A stretch of 23,182 bases of DNA from Bacillus massiliigorillae. GTDB lineage: Bacteria; Bacillota; Bacilli; Bacillales; DSM-1321. The stretch covers positions 2,009,949-2,033,130 of the forward strand of contig NZ_HG428741.1 of the NCBI RefSeq assembly GCF_000380245.2. The letters are read 5' to 3'. Under the pieces are notes generated by a model that ran no database searches, was not told the origin of the DNA, and saw nothing but the letters and a program-made list of their open reading frames with translations. The translations under genes were made by a program, and so were the position numbers. The number at the start of each line of letters is the position of its first letter. Positions within the stretch are counted from its first letter, which is position 1. This document shows positions 6,413 through 13,220 of this stretch, in pieces.

Positions 6413-6808
6413 ATGCTTTCTGTACGGATGAAGGCGGCTCGAAAAGCACACAAATTAACACAAGAACAACTTGCAATAAAAGTTAAAACAACAAAAGGAA
6501 CTATTAGTAATTATGAAAATGGACATAGTACTCCATCTAATGAAATGTTAGTAGATTTAGCAGATGCTTTAAATACATCTATAGATTACCTTTTAGGCAG
6601 AACAGAAAATCCTGAATTTAATCCTGTTAATAACTCAGATGATTATCGAGAAAAAGCCAAGCAAATTCTAGAAGATTCAAATAAACAAATTGCTGCTAGA
6701 GATGGAGAAATAAGTGAGTCAGAAGCATTAGAAAGAATCGCTCGCATTTTAGAGAAACAAAAAGGCCGTCTACCTGGTCAACGCCAGCCAAGACCAAGGA
6801 AAAAATAG
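6413..6808 (+). CDS. CI-like phage repressor, 131 residues, no peptidase domain
   Basis: Residues 1-65 are an Xre HTH: MKAARKAHKLTQEQLAIKVKTTKGTISNYENGHSTPSNEMLVDLADAL, ending DYLLGRTENP. The rest (about 66-131) is charged and helical, with a very basic end (GRLPGQRQPRPRKK). There is no S24 LexA-like autocleavage domain, so induction would not use RecA-stimulated self-cleavage. The ImmA-type metalloprotease encoded 1.7 kb downstream is the natural candidate to cleave it, as in ICEBs1 (ImmR/ImmA). GAAAGGTG precedes the ATG. It should bind the 17-bp operators upstream and hold the lytic promoter off. Confidence 0.88.
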   Translation: MLSVRMKAARKAHKLTQEQLAIKVKTTKGTISNYENGHSTPSNEMLVDLADALNTSIDYLLGRTENPEFNPVNNSDDYREKAKQILEDSNKQIAARDGEISESEALERIARILEKQKGRLPGQRQPRPRKK

Positions 6809-6810
6809 TA

Positions 6811-6842
6811 TTATTCACCATATATCAACATATGGTGAATAA
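6811..6842. other. Perfect 13-bp inverted repeat after the repressor gene
   Basis: TTATTCACCATAT (6811-6823) pairs perfectly with ATATGGTGAATAA (6830-6842) around an ATCAAC loop, starting two bases after the repressor stop. It lacks a U-run on either strand, so it is not a standard terminator. It could limit read-through into the next gene, protect the repressor mRNA end, or bind a protein. Confidence 0.6.
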
Positions 6843-6918
6843 ACAACCTTAATAAGCAAACTTCCCACCTAATTAATTACCAGTTATTCACATCAAGATA
6901 TTCAACTAGGAGGTAAAG

Positions 6919-8214
6919 ATGGGACTACTCGACATATTTAAAGCATCAGAAAACAAAAAATTAAAAGAAAAAATCACTTTACTTGAGAGACAGCTCTCCC
7001 CAGAACAACAAACAATAATAAATTTATCAGAAAAAATAGAGGAATTAGAGGTTACTATAAAAAATAAAGATAACCAACTTAATAAAGTTCTAGAAGATTT
7101 AACAAGAGTAGAAGTTGCCATTAAAGATAAACAAAAAGAGTTAATCGTCTTAGACGATGAAATATTATTTCAAGAATTTGCAATTTATAAACCTATTTAT
7201 GACTTTGCTAATTCTGATTTATATAAAGAAAAACTAAATCAAATAAGACAACAACAAAAAGAAATGATTAAAAATAAAGTAGCATGTCACTATTTTGATA
7301 ATTGGACTGTTGACGGAAGCAAAGCCAAAGGAAGAAAAATGACTAATGATAATATTAAACAAATTTTACGTTCTTTTAATACTGAATGTGACAATGCAAT
7401 AGATAAAGTTAAGTTTAGCAATGTTGATAATATGAGAAAGCGTATTATTAAATCATGTGAATCACTTAACAAACTTAACCAATCAACCAAAGTATCTATT
7501 TCTGATGAATACCTTTCTTTAAAACTGGATGAACTGAATCTCGCATATGAATATGCTGTAAAAAAGCAAGACGAGAAAGAAGAAGCAAAGCGTATTAGAG
7601 AAGAAATGAGAGAACAAGCAAAACTTGAAAAAGAGCTTGTTGAAACCAGAAAAAATATTGATAAAGAAAAGAAACATTATAATAATGCATTAGATAAAAT
7701 ACTAAAACAATTAGAAAACGATGAAACAAATCATGATTTACTAATTAAAAAGGAAGAAATTGAAAGTAAATTAAATGAAATTGAATCCTCACTAAAAGAT
7801 TTAGATTATAGAGAAGCAAATAAAAAAGCTGGATATGTATATATCATTTCTAATATAGGTTCTTTTGGAAAAGATATTTATAAAATAGGCATGACAAGAA
7901 GACTTGATCCTACCGAGCGAGTAACAGAATTAAGTGATGCGTCTGTACCTTTTAATTTTGATATTCATGCTATGATTTTCACTGAAGATGCTCCTAAATT
8001 AGAAGCAGCACTACATAATGCTTTTGATGCTAAAAAAGTAAACATGGTTAATAAAAGAAGAGAATTCTTTAATGTTACTCTAGAAGAAATTGAAGAAGTA
8101 ATAAAAAATAATTTTGATAAAACGGTTGAATTCAATAGAATACCTGAAGCTGAACAATTTAGAGAAAGTGAACAAATGCGTAAAAATACTTTCTATGAAA
8201 ATTCAATGAAATAA
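6919..8214 (+). CDS. DUF4041 plus GIY-YIG (T5orf172/MUG113) nuclease, probable prophage-borne defence protein
   Basis: A 431-residue protein. Residues about 10-80 form a coiled coil; about 80-235 match the DUF4041 type (EILFQEFAIYKPIYDFANSD, KGRKMTNDNIKQILRSFNTECDNAI); a second coiled coil spans about 215-300. Residues about 303-395 are a GIY-YIG domain of the T5orf172 kind: GYVYIIS, then YKIGMTRR (321-328), LEAALHNAF (Glu362) and the NKRREFFNV end (Asn378). From memory, this architecture has been reported as an anti-phage nuclease (SNIPE) that cuts phage DNA at entry. That protein is membrane-associated, whereas I see no membrane segment here. Its place in the lysogeny module suits superinfection exclusion by the lysogen. 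AGGAGG lies upstream of the ATG. Confidence 0.85.
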   Translation: MGLLDIFKASENKKLKEKITLLERQLSPEQQTIINLSEKIEELEVTIKNKDNQLNKVLEDLTRVEVAIKDKQKELIVLDDEILFQEFAIYKPIYDFANSDLYKEKLNQIRQQQKEMIKNKVACHYFDNWTVDGSKAKGRKMTNDNIKQILRSFNTECDNAIDKVKFSNVDNMRKRIIKSCESLNKLNQSTKVSISDEYLSLKLDELNLAYEYAVKKQDEKEEAKRIREEMREQAKLEKELVETRKNIDKEKKHYNNALDKILKQLENDETNHDLLIKKEEIESKLNEIESSLKDLDYREANKKAGYVYIISNIGSFGKDIYKIGMTRRLDPTERVTELSDASVPFNFDIHAMIFTEDAPKLEAALHNAFDAKKVNMVNKRREFFNVTLEEIEEVIKNNFDKTVEFNRIPEAEQFRESEQMRKNTFYENSMK

Positions 8215-8274
8215 TCTATGTAATAGTTTTATAGAATTATATTATATTTTGTTTAGTTTTATTTAGTTTAATAA

Positions 8275-8385
8275 TGTAGAAAGATTACAGGAAAGACTAT
8301 AGGAAGTATTGTAGGAAACAGTGTAGGAAAGATTGTCGGCAATAGTTGCTGACAGAAATAATGACAGGCAATAAATGCCGACAAT
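8275..8385 (+). repeat. Second 12-bp repeat array with inverted arms, origin-like
   Basis: This fills the 248-base gap after the DUF4041 gene. Units in register are TGTAGAAAGAT (8275), TACAGGAAAGAC (8286), TATAGGAAGTAT (8298), TGTAGGAAACAG (8310), TGTAGGAAAGAT (8322) and TGTCGGCAATAG (8334). ATTGTCGGCA (8332-8341) is inverted as TGCCGACAAT (8376-8385), followed by T-rich DNA. Layout and unit sequence parallel the array at 2263-2330, including the 11-base first unit. No gene overlaps it. A second origin, an initiator-binding site or a decoy are all possible. Confidence 0.7.
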
Positions 8386-8462
8386 TTTTTCTAACACTTT
8401 TGTTCCCTTATTTTTTTTACCATACAACAGAACATATATTCTTATTTTTTGGGGGTTAAAAG

Positions 8463-9065
8463 ATGAAATACATATTTACACAACTAGAAGAAGATATTCG
8501 AGATTTTTATCATACCTTATCGATTACCAACCCACACGAAATAGATATGTATCATATCGCAAATACTTTTGATATATGGATTGAATATGAAAATGAGAAA
8601 AGTGACTTAATTGAAACTACTAATGGAATGTTTACAATATCTTTGGATAATAGACTAACTACCCAAGAACAATGGCAAGACTTTGGGCATGAGTTTGGTC
8701 ATTATGTTAAACATGTTGGAAAGCAACATAAATTAAGAAAACATTTTAGAGATTTACAAGAATACCAAGCAGACAATTTCATGTATCAATTTTGTGTTCC
8801 AACTTTCATGCTATTTAATTATCAAACAGCAAATTATTTAAACATAGAATCTGGAATTACTTTTGTATCAGAAAAATTTAATGTAACTGAAGAATTCGCA
8901 AAAAATAGATTAATTCATTATAGAAATCAATTGATGCAAGCAAAAGCAGATGAAGAACATCGTATGTATATGGAGACTCTTTATCCGAAAGCACCTCCAT
9001 ATTCAAAAGAAACTAATAGGATACTAGCTCAACTACATAGACAATTAACAAATAAATCAAAATAG
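8463..9065 (+). CDS. ImmA/IrrE-type metalloprotease (M78)
   Basis: A 200-residue protein with the zinc-protease motif HEFGH (residues 76-80, in QWQDFGHEFGHYVKH) and a downstream EYQADNF whose Glu100 is the likely third ligand, as in the ImmA/IrrE peptidase family M78. ImmA of ICEBs1 cleaves the ImmR repressor to trigger induction. Here the CI-like repressor lacks its own peptidase domain and lies in the same module, so cleavage of that repressor is the likely role. A G-rich ribosome site (TTGGGGG) precedes the ATG. The C-terminal 60 residues are charged and helical. Family firm, substrate inferred. Confidence 0.9.
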   Translation: MKYIFTQLEEDIRDFYHTLSITNPHEIDMYHIANTFDIWIEYENEKSDLIETTNGMFTISLDNRLTTQEQWQDFGHEFGHYVKHVGKQHKLRKHFRDLQEYQADNFMYQFCVPTFMLFNYQTANYLNIESGITFVSEKFNVTEEFAKNRLIHYRNQLMQAKADEEHRMYMETLYPKAPPYSKETNRILAQLHRQLTNKSK

Positions 9066-9080
9066 AAAGAAGATGACAAC

Positions 9081-9458
9081 ATGGCAAAACAGAATCTTTA
9101 TTTTGAATATCTTAATGATCAACTAGTTCCTTATTGGTATGTACTAACTCTAGAAGACTTTGAGGTAGACTGGGATAAACGTTCATTCTTCTTTAATGTT
9201 TGTAAACCTACAGAACATAAAGAAAGAAATCTATTTGATGATAATAAGATTAGTGCTTCTATTAATATGTCAGACTTGATTATCAGCAACACAAAACCTA
9301 ATGAAATTGGAATAAACTTAACTTCTGTAAAAAGAAGAGCTGAAGAATATGGAATTGATCCGTATCTAATTAATCAATTTGTAATGCAAATTCCAGATAT
9401 AAATGAAGTGCTAACATTACTGCCAAATAAAAGAACAATGAGTTTTACTATTAAATAA
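9081..9458 (+). CDS. Unknown lysogeny-module protein, 125 residues
   Basis: A 125-residue protein in the lysogeny operon, 15 bases after the protease gene and 14 before the integrase, with an AGAAAGAAGATG ribosome site. Visible features are an aromatic N-terminus (NLYFEYLNDQLVPYWYVLTL), LEDFEVDWDKRSFFFNVC, and a helical C-terminal part with KRRAEEYGIDPYLINQFVMQI. There is no signal peptide, membrane segment or known motif. I recognise no family. Operon position suggests a lysogeny, immunity or integration-accessory role, but nothing in the sequence proves it. Confidence 0.8.
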   Translation: MAKQNLYFEYLNDQLVPYWYVLTLEDFEVDWDKRSFFFNVCKPTEHKERNLFDDNKISASINMSDLIISNTKPNEIGINLTSVKRRAEEYGIDPYLINQFVMQIPDINEVLTLLPNKRTMSFTIK

Positions 9459-9472
9459 AAGGAGGATTAATA

Positions 9473-10633
9473 ATGGCATATTTTAAACAATTACCTGCAA
9501 AAAATAAGCAAGGCTATAAGTGGAAATGTACGATTGAAGGCCCTCCAGACCCTGCAACAGGTAAAAGAAGACAAATAACAAGAAGAGCAGATGGAAAAAA
9601 AGAGGCGTATAATAAAGCACTTTCTGCCTATAAAGAAATTGAGGAAAATAATGGTCAAGTTACTACTGAGGTAACATTTAATCAATATTTAAATGAATGG
9701 ATTGAAACTTATAAAAAAGGAAAAGTTAAACCATCAACTTTTGAATCCCATAAGCGTACTATTAAAAAACATTTACTACCTATATTCGGTAATATGAAGA
9801 TCAAAAAATTAGATTTACATCAGTACCAAAAATATATTAATTATCTACTTGAAACTAGAAAAGAAACAACTGTTAAACATATTAATGCGACTATGAGTAA
9901 TGCCATGTCAAAAGCTGTACTATTAGGATTAATTATCAAGAATCCGTGTACAGGAGTTGTAATAAAGAAAATAGAAACAGAAAAAGATGATAAAATTCAT
10001 TATTGGACTAAACCAGAAATCAATCAGTTTTTAAAAAAATGCATTGAAGATAAAATGATTTACTATTATTTCTTCTTAACTCTTATTAGAACAGGAATAA
10101 GGAAAGGAGAAGCAATGGCCCTTCAAGAGGAAGATATAGATTTTGAAAACAATCTAATTCATATTAATAAAACACTTCTTTATCACCTATCTAATGATGA
10201 AGATGCTTTCGGTCCACCCAAAACAGATAAATCGTATCGTAAAATCAAAATCGATGATTTTTTAGCAAATGAGCTTAAAAAAAGAATTTTAGAAAATAAA
10301 AAGAACAAACTTTTATTTGGTGATAAATACTCAAAGCTGAATTTTGTATTTTGCAAACCAAATGGAAAAAGACTACGATCACGAACATTACAAACAGCTC
10401 TTGAAAGAATCATGAAAAAGTGTGAAGTATCAAAGATCTGCATTCATGATATGAGACATACACATGCTGTAATGTTATTAGAATCTGGTGTTACTTTGAA
10501 GGAAATTCAAGATAGATTAGGACATAAAGATATCATGACCACAGGAAATATTTATTCTCATGTGACAGAGAAAATGGAGAATGAAGCAGTGAGTAAATTT
10601 GCAGAGTATATGGCTGATTCCAATATTTTTTAA
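9473..10633 (+). CDS. int: Tyrosine integrase
   Basis: A 386-residue site-specific recombinase. Residues about 1-60 form an AP2-like arm-binding domain (KWKCTIEGPPDPATGKRRQITRRAD), about 65-165 the SAM-like core-binding domain (TFNQYLNEWIETY), and about 175-380 the catalytic domain. Active-site residues are visible: Arg210 (TGIRKGEAMAL), Lys250 or Lys253 (FGPPKTDKS), His325 and Arg328 (IHDMRHTHA), His351 (LGHKD) and the nucleophile Tyr361 (NIYSHVT). AAAAGGAGG precedes the ATG. Length and layout match Tn916/ICEBs1-like and lambdoid Gram-positive integrases. It inserts the phage into, and with an excisionase removes it from, the site just downstream. Confidence 0.97.
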   Translation: MAYFKQLPAKNKQGYKWKCTIEGPPDPATGKRRQITRRADGKKEAYNKALSAYKEIEENNGQVTTEVTFNQYLNEWIETYKKGKVKPSTFESHKRTIKKHLLPIFGNMKIKKLDLHQYQKYINYLLETRKETTVKHINATMSNAMSKAVLLGLIIKNPCTGVVIKKIETEKDDKIHYWTKPEINQFLKKCIEDKMIYYYFFLTLIRTGIRKGEAMALQEEDIDFENNLIHINKTLLYHLSNDEDAFGPPKTDKSYRKIKIDDFLANELKKRILENKKNKLLFGDKYSKLNFVFCKPNGKRLRSRTLQTALERIMKKCEVSKICIHDMRHTHAVMLLESGVTLKEIQDRLGHKDIMTTGNIYSHVTEKMENEAVSKFAEYMADSNIF

Positions 10634-10634
10634 G

Positions 10635-10656
10635 AAAATGTGGTCAAAATGTGGTC
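10635..10656 (+). repeat. Tandem 11-bp repeat, probable integrase arm-type sites
   Basis: AAAATGTGGTC occurs twice head to tail (10635-10645, 10646-10656) directly after the integrase stop, and TTTTGACC at 10666-10673 is an inverted copy of its GGTCAAAA junction. Directly repeated sites between int and the core are typical arm sites for AP2-type integrase N-domains. Confidence 0.7.
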
Positions 10657-10785
10657 GCTTAGCCCTTTTGACCTCTAAGTTACTTATATAGAAAATCAAA
10701 AAACCCTATTGTATAGGCTTTTCAAGCTCATATTCAATCTAGTTTATAGATAACAAGCCTACAAGTATCCCGTATAGGCATTATC
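10657..10785. other. Prophage-chromosome junction (attachment site region)
   Basis: The integrase gene and its arm-type repeats lie on the left, and the broken lipoprotein frame enters from the right and stops at 10759. The core site should lie in this interval. GTATAGGC occurs at 10711-10718 and again at 10772-10779, the second inside the lipoprotein coding sequence; this may be a core-related repeat or chance. No tRNA is present, so integration is into a protein gene. Confidence 0.65.
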
Positions 10786-12060
10786 ATAAGTTAAGTAATA
10801 GGCATTATCAAATTCTGTCCAGCCTCCACCTTTAATAGTGATTTGAATTTTCGTTCCTACAGGTCCAGATGTTGGGGAATACTTTACGATAGAAGGAAGT
10901 ATTCGTAAATATCCTTGACCATACACTTCATTTCCTACTTTCAAATCGATGCGATGAGGACTCCCCCCAAGATCATCTGGCACTTTGAACTCATATGTGA
11001 ATCCACCCTCGCTGTTAGTAGTTACAGTTTGAAGTTTAGCAGACGTTTCTGAAAAACCTAACCCTGAAACTCGACTACCTTTCATTGTGTTCCAAACAAT
11101 ATCCACTTTTTTATCCTTTGGTAAGCCTTTCGCTGTCATATTAACAGCTTCTCCTACTTCTCCTTCAGTCTTATTCAAGGCCACTTCAACACCCGACTTA
11201 TTTTTCAGTTCAGGCATCTTTACACCGCCGTCTGCAGCTGTTGGAGCAGGCTCTACATAATTTTTCGCTACTGCTTCCTCACCCGTAATTTCAAACATAA
11301 AATCAGGTGCGGGTTTGTCTGGGTACGGTGATTGTAAATAATTGATATATTGCATACCTAGATAACCAGTACGTAATCTAATCGCATGTTTACCAGGTGT
11401 ACCTGCAGCTCGAAATTTTGCTTCTGCCGTTCCATTAGTTGAGATGGCAGTAACGAGCCCAGTATATTTATTATCATATGTTAACTGCCAATTACGCATA
11501 TACGTGCTCCATCCTAAGCCTTCTACTTTTACAGTAATTTCTGTACCGACAGGACCAGATGTTGGAGTCATAACAAACGTAGGGTCAACTGTATACGCTG
11601 TTTGACCTACTTTCTTATTATCCTCTTTCACATAAATAGTGTAATCTCCACCAAATCCTTCAGGTACCTTGAAAGAGCCCTCCCATACACCGTTAGCATT
11701 ACTTGTTCCTTTTACTAAAGTAACATCTTTCTCGGTAAATTCAGGTCCAATTACTTCATAAACACCTTTTACATTATACTTTCCATCTACTTCATTCCAT
11801 ATTAATTCAGCAGATGAATTCGGTTTTAAATCACTTACAGTAAATTGAACCTCATTCCGAACTGTGCCTCTAATACTAGATAATTTTATATTATTTTTTA
11901 AAGCTTCACCTTTTTGTGAATCAGCTGATTTTATTTCTTTTTCTGTTTTCTCGGAATTAGAAGCTGGTTTTGATTCCTCTTTATTACAAGCGCTTAAACC
12001 TATTACGAGTGAAATCGCTGCTATCACTGAAACTAGAGTTTTTAATAGATTTTTAGACAA
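10759..12060 (-). CDS. TIG/Ig-like repeat lipoprotein, 3' end cut off by the prophage
   Basis: An exported lipoprotein: signal peptide with lipobox LSAC (Cys25), then a Ser/Lys/Glu spacer. Two long repeats follow (about 50-265 and 285-433), each an Ig-like segment (NGVWEGSFKVPEGFGGDYTI versus GGFTYEFKVPDDLGGSPHRI) and an IPT/TIG segment opening PTSGPVGT. In repeat one, LTYDNKYTG is followed by about 70 residues; in repeat two the protein stops four residues after the matching LTYDNAY, where the prophage begins, so the 3' part is missing. I choose the TTG at 12060, nine bases after GAAAGGG; the TTG at 12069 abuts that site. It follows the CuA lipoprotein gene in one operon. Function unknown; it may partner the copper protein. 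Confidence 0.85.
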   Translation of the reverse strand: MSKNLLKTLVSVIAAISLVIGLSACNKEESKPASNSEKTEKEIKSADSQKGEALKNNIKLSSIRGTVRNEVQFTVSDLKPNSSAELIWNEVDGKYNVKGVYEVIGPEFTEKDVTLVKGTSNANGVWEGSFKVPEGFGGDYTIYVKEDNKKVGQTAYTVDPTFVMTPTSGPVGTEITVKVEGLGWSTYMRNWQLTYDNKYTGLVTAISTNGTAEAKFRAAGTPGKHAIRLRTGYLGMQYINYLQSPYPDKPAPDFMFEITGEEAVAKNYVEPAPTAADGGVKMPELKNKSGVEVALNKTEGEVGEAVNMTAKGLPKDKKVDIVWNTMKGSRVSGLGFSETSAKLQTVTTNSEGGFTYEFKVPDDLGGSPHRIDLKVGNEVYGQGYLRILPSIVKYSPTSGPVGTKIQITIKGGGWTEFDNAYYLTYDNAYTGYL

Positions 12061-12078
12061 ACTATTCAACCCTTTCTC

Positions 12079-12912
12079 TTATTTTACAACCACAAGCTTG
12101 GAAATCATGCCTCCATGCCCCTCTCCACAGAAGACGTTACAAGCAATTTGATATTCACCAGCTTCTTTTGGAGTAAATTTTACTGTACCATTTGGTTTAT
12201 CAAGAGAAACATTCAAACCAGAAATTGATACGCCATGAGTACCTTCTTTGGAAGTAAGTTTCAAAGTAACTTCCTCACCAGCTTTTACATAAAATGTATC
12301 TTGATTAAATTTAAAATTAGTTGCGACTAAATCAATATTTTGATTAGTTTTAACCTCTTCCTTAAGTTCAGGTTTCTTCTCTTCTGTTACCTTTGCTTCC
12401 TGATTTTTTCCATTTACAGCGTCAGCAGCAACGATTGTTAATAAAGATTGCGCGACATTAAACGGACTAAATTCCCCTTTTTTATCTCCCTTTTCAGCAG
12501 TTACATGATAGTTCAATGTTCCTGCAGGCGTTTTATCTGTAACTTGATATGCAGCTACCCAGAACTTCGCTGCATTTTCCGCTTTAGGAGGGTGTTCCCC
12601 ATATTCCATATCCAAAACTTCACCAGTAGATAAGTGAACCTTTAATACAGCACCTTCAGCTTGTTTATTAGTATCAGGGTCAATCGCATCCATACGAAAA
12701 ACAATTTTGTCCCCAACCGTATAACGACTAGCAAGAACACAGCCACCCTGCTCCGACACTGTATCACCAGAAACGAGTAAAAAGTTGCTTTTAGCGTCTG
12801 TCTTTCCAACATCTTTGTCTTCCTTCTCTGTGCTAGTTTTATCACTACAAGCACTTATCACTAACACAACACATAAAATTAAAGCTAAAAATAAAGATTT
12901 TTTCTTAAACAT
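12079..12912 (-). CDS. Lipoprotein with a CuA-type cupredoxin domain
   Basis: A 277-residue lipoprotein: MFKKKS start, hydrophobic stretch, lipobox ISAC (Cys22). Residues about 40-165 form a beta-rich domain I cannot name (GGCVLASRYTVGDKIVFRMDAIDP). After a charged linker, residues about 185-277 are a cupredoxin of the COX2/nitrous-oxide-reductase CuA type: His226 in EGTHGVS, then Cys258, Cys262, His266 and Met269 in CNVFCGEGHGGM. All side-chain CuA ligands are present, so a two-copper electron-transfer centre outside the membrane is likely. Unlike COX2 there are no membrane helices beyond the anchor and no oxidase genes nearby. The ATG at 12912 is chosen for AAAAGGGGG upstream; a frame from 12975 would add 21 residues before the signal peptide. 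Confidence 0.88.
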   Translation of the reverse strand: MFKKKSLFLALILCVVLVISACSDKTSTEKEDKDVGKTDAKSNFLLVSGDTVSEQGGCVLASRYTVGDKIVFRMDAIDPDTNKQAEGAVLKVHLSTGEVLDMEYGEHPPKAENAAKFWVAAYQVTDKTPAGTLNYHVTAEKGDKKGEFSPFNVAQSLLTIVAADAVNGKNQEAKVTEEKKPELKEEVKTNQNIDLVATNFKFNQDTFYVKAGEEVTLKLTSKEGTHGVSISGLNVSLDKPNGTVKFTPKEAGEYQIACNVFCGEGHGGMISKLVVVK

Positions 12913-13146
12913 AAAATATCCCCCTTTTTTGAAAACACTTACAAACAAATCCTCCCTTAACCACCTTTCTGTCAATGATATTTCACTAAAACAATAGTCT
13001 TATTTATCTTGAGCCTTATTTACCCTTCGAATAGTAGTCTATCTACCTATTGCTCAAATATTAATAGGACATATTTATAATAAAAAACCTTTTTTGTTAA
13101 AAAAATACATATTTTCATAATATTAAAGCACTAAATTAATTAAAAT
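12913..13146. other. Upstream region of the lipoprotein operon, with an inverted repeat
   Basis: No gene is seen. The inverted repeat CCTATT (13046-13051) / AATAGG (13063-13068) is a candidate regulator site for the leftward lipoprotein operon. TTGACA occurs on the minus strand near 12974 but has no good -10 at the right distance, so I do not assign a promoter. Confidence 0.35.
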
Positions 13147-13177
13147 AAAAAACTCCTGATTCTCAAGGAGTTTTTTT
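13147..13177. terminator. Bidirectional terminator after the LysM gene
   Basis: AAAAAACTCCT (13147-13157) pairs with AGGAGTTTTTT (13166-13176) around an eight-base loop. Runs of A and T on both sides make it work in either direction; it ends the leftward LysM-protein transcript. Confidence 0.9.
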
Positions 13178-13220
13178 ATACAAATATTATAATTTTGTTG
13201 ATTATCTTATTAAATTAGAT

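Larger units (their letters stand above)
1..10780. mobile_element. Prophage, right-hand part (early, lysogeny and integration modules)
   Basis: The block holds, in order, an early replication/recombination operon on the minus strand, a divergent Cro/CI switch, and a plus-strand lysogeny module ending in a tyrosine integrase next to a disrupted chromosomal gene. The early gene order (Xre proteins, YqaI-like, YqaJ, RecT, DnaD-like) matches the B. subtilis skin/PBSX-type arrangement. No packaging, head, tail or lysis genes are present, so the element must continue beyond the left edge, where the late genes and the other attachment site should lie. The right boundary is placed between the integrase stop and the truncated lipoprotein gene; the exact junction cannot be fixed without the empty site. 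Confidence 0.93.

Noticed and set aside
8375..8572. Plus-strand 65-codon frame overlapping the ImmA-type gene start
   Set aside because: It overlaps the repeat array and the protease gene in another frame and lacks a ribosome site.
10772..10813. Direct repeat TAGGCATTATCA-like at the lipoprotein 3' end as an att core pair
   Set aside because: Both copies encode the DNAY pair in the lipoprotein repeat and are close together on the same side, so they are better explained by protein sequence.
12448..12633. Plus-strand frame inside the CuA lipoprotein gene
   Set aside because: Antisense shadow of a gene with a clear signal peptide and copper ligands.
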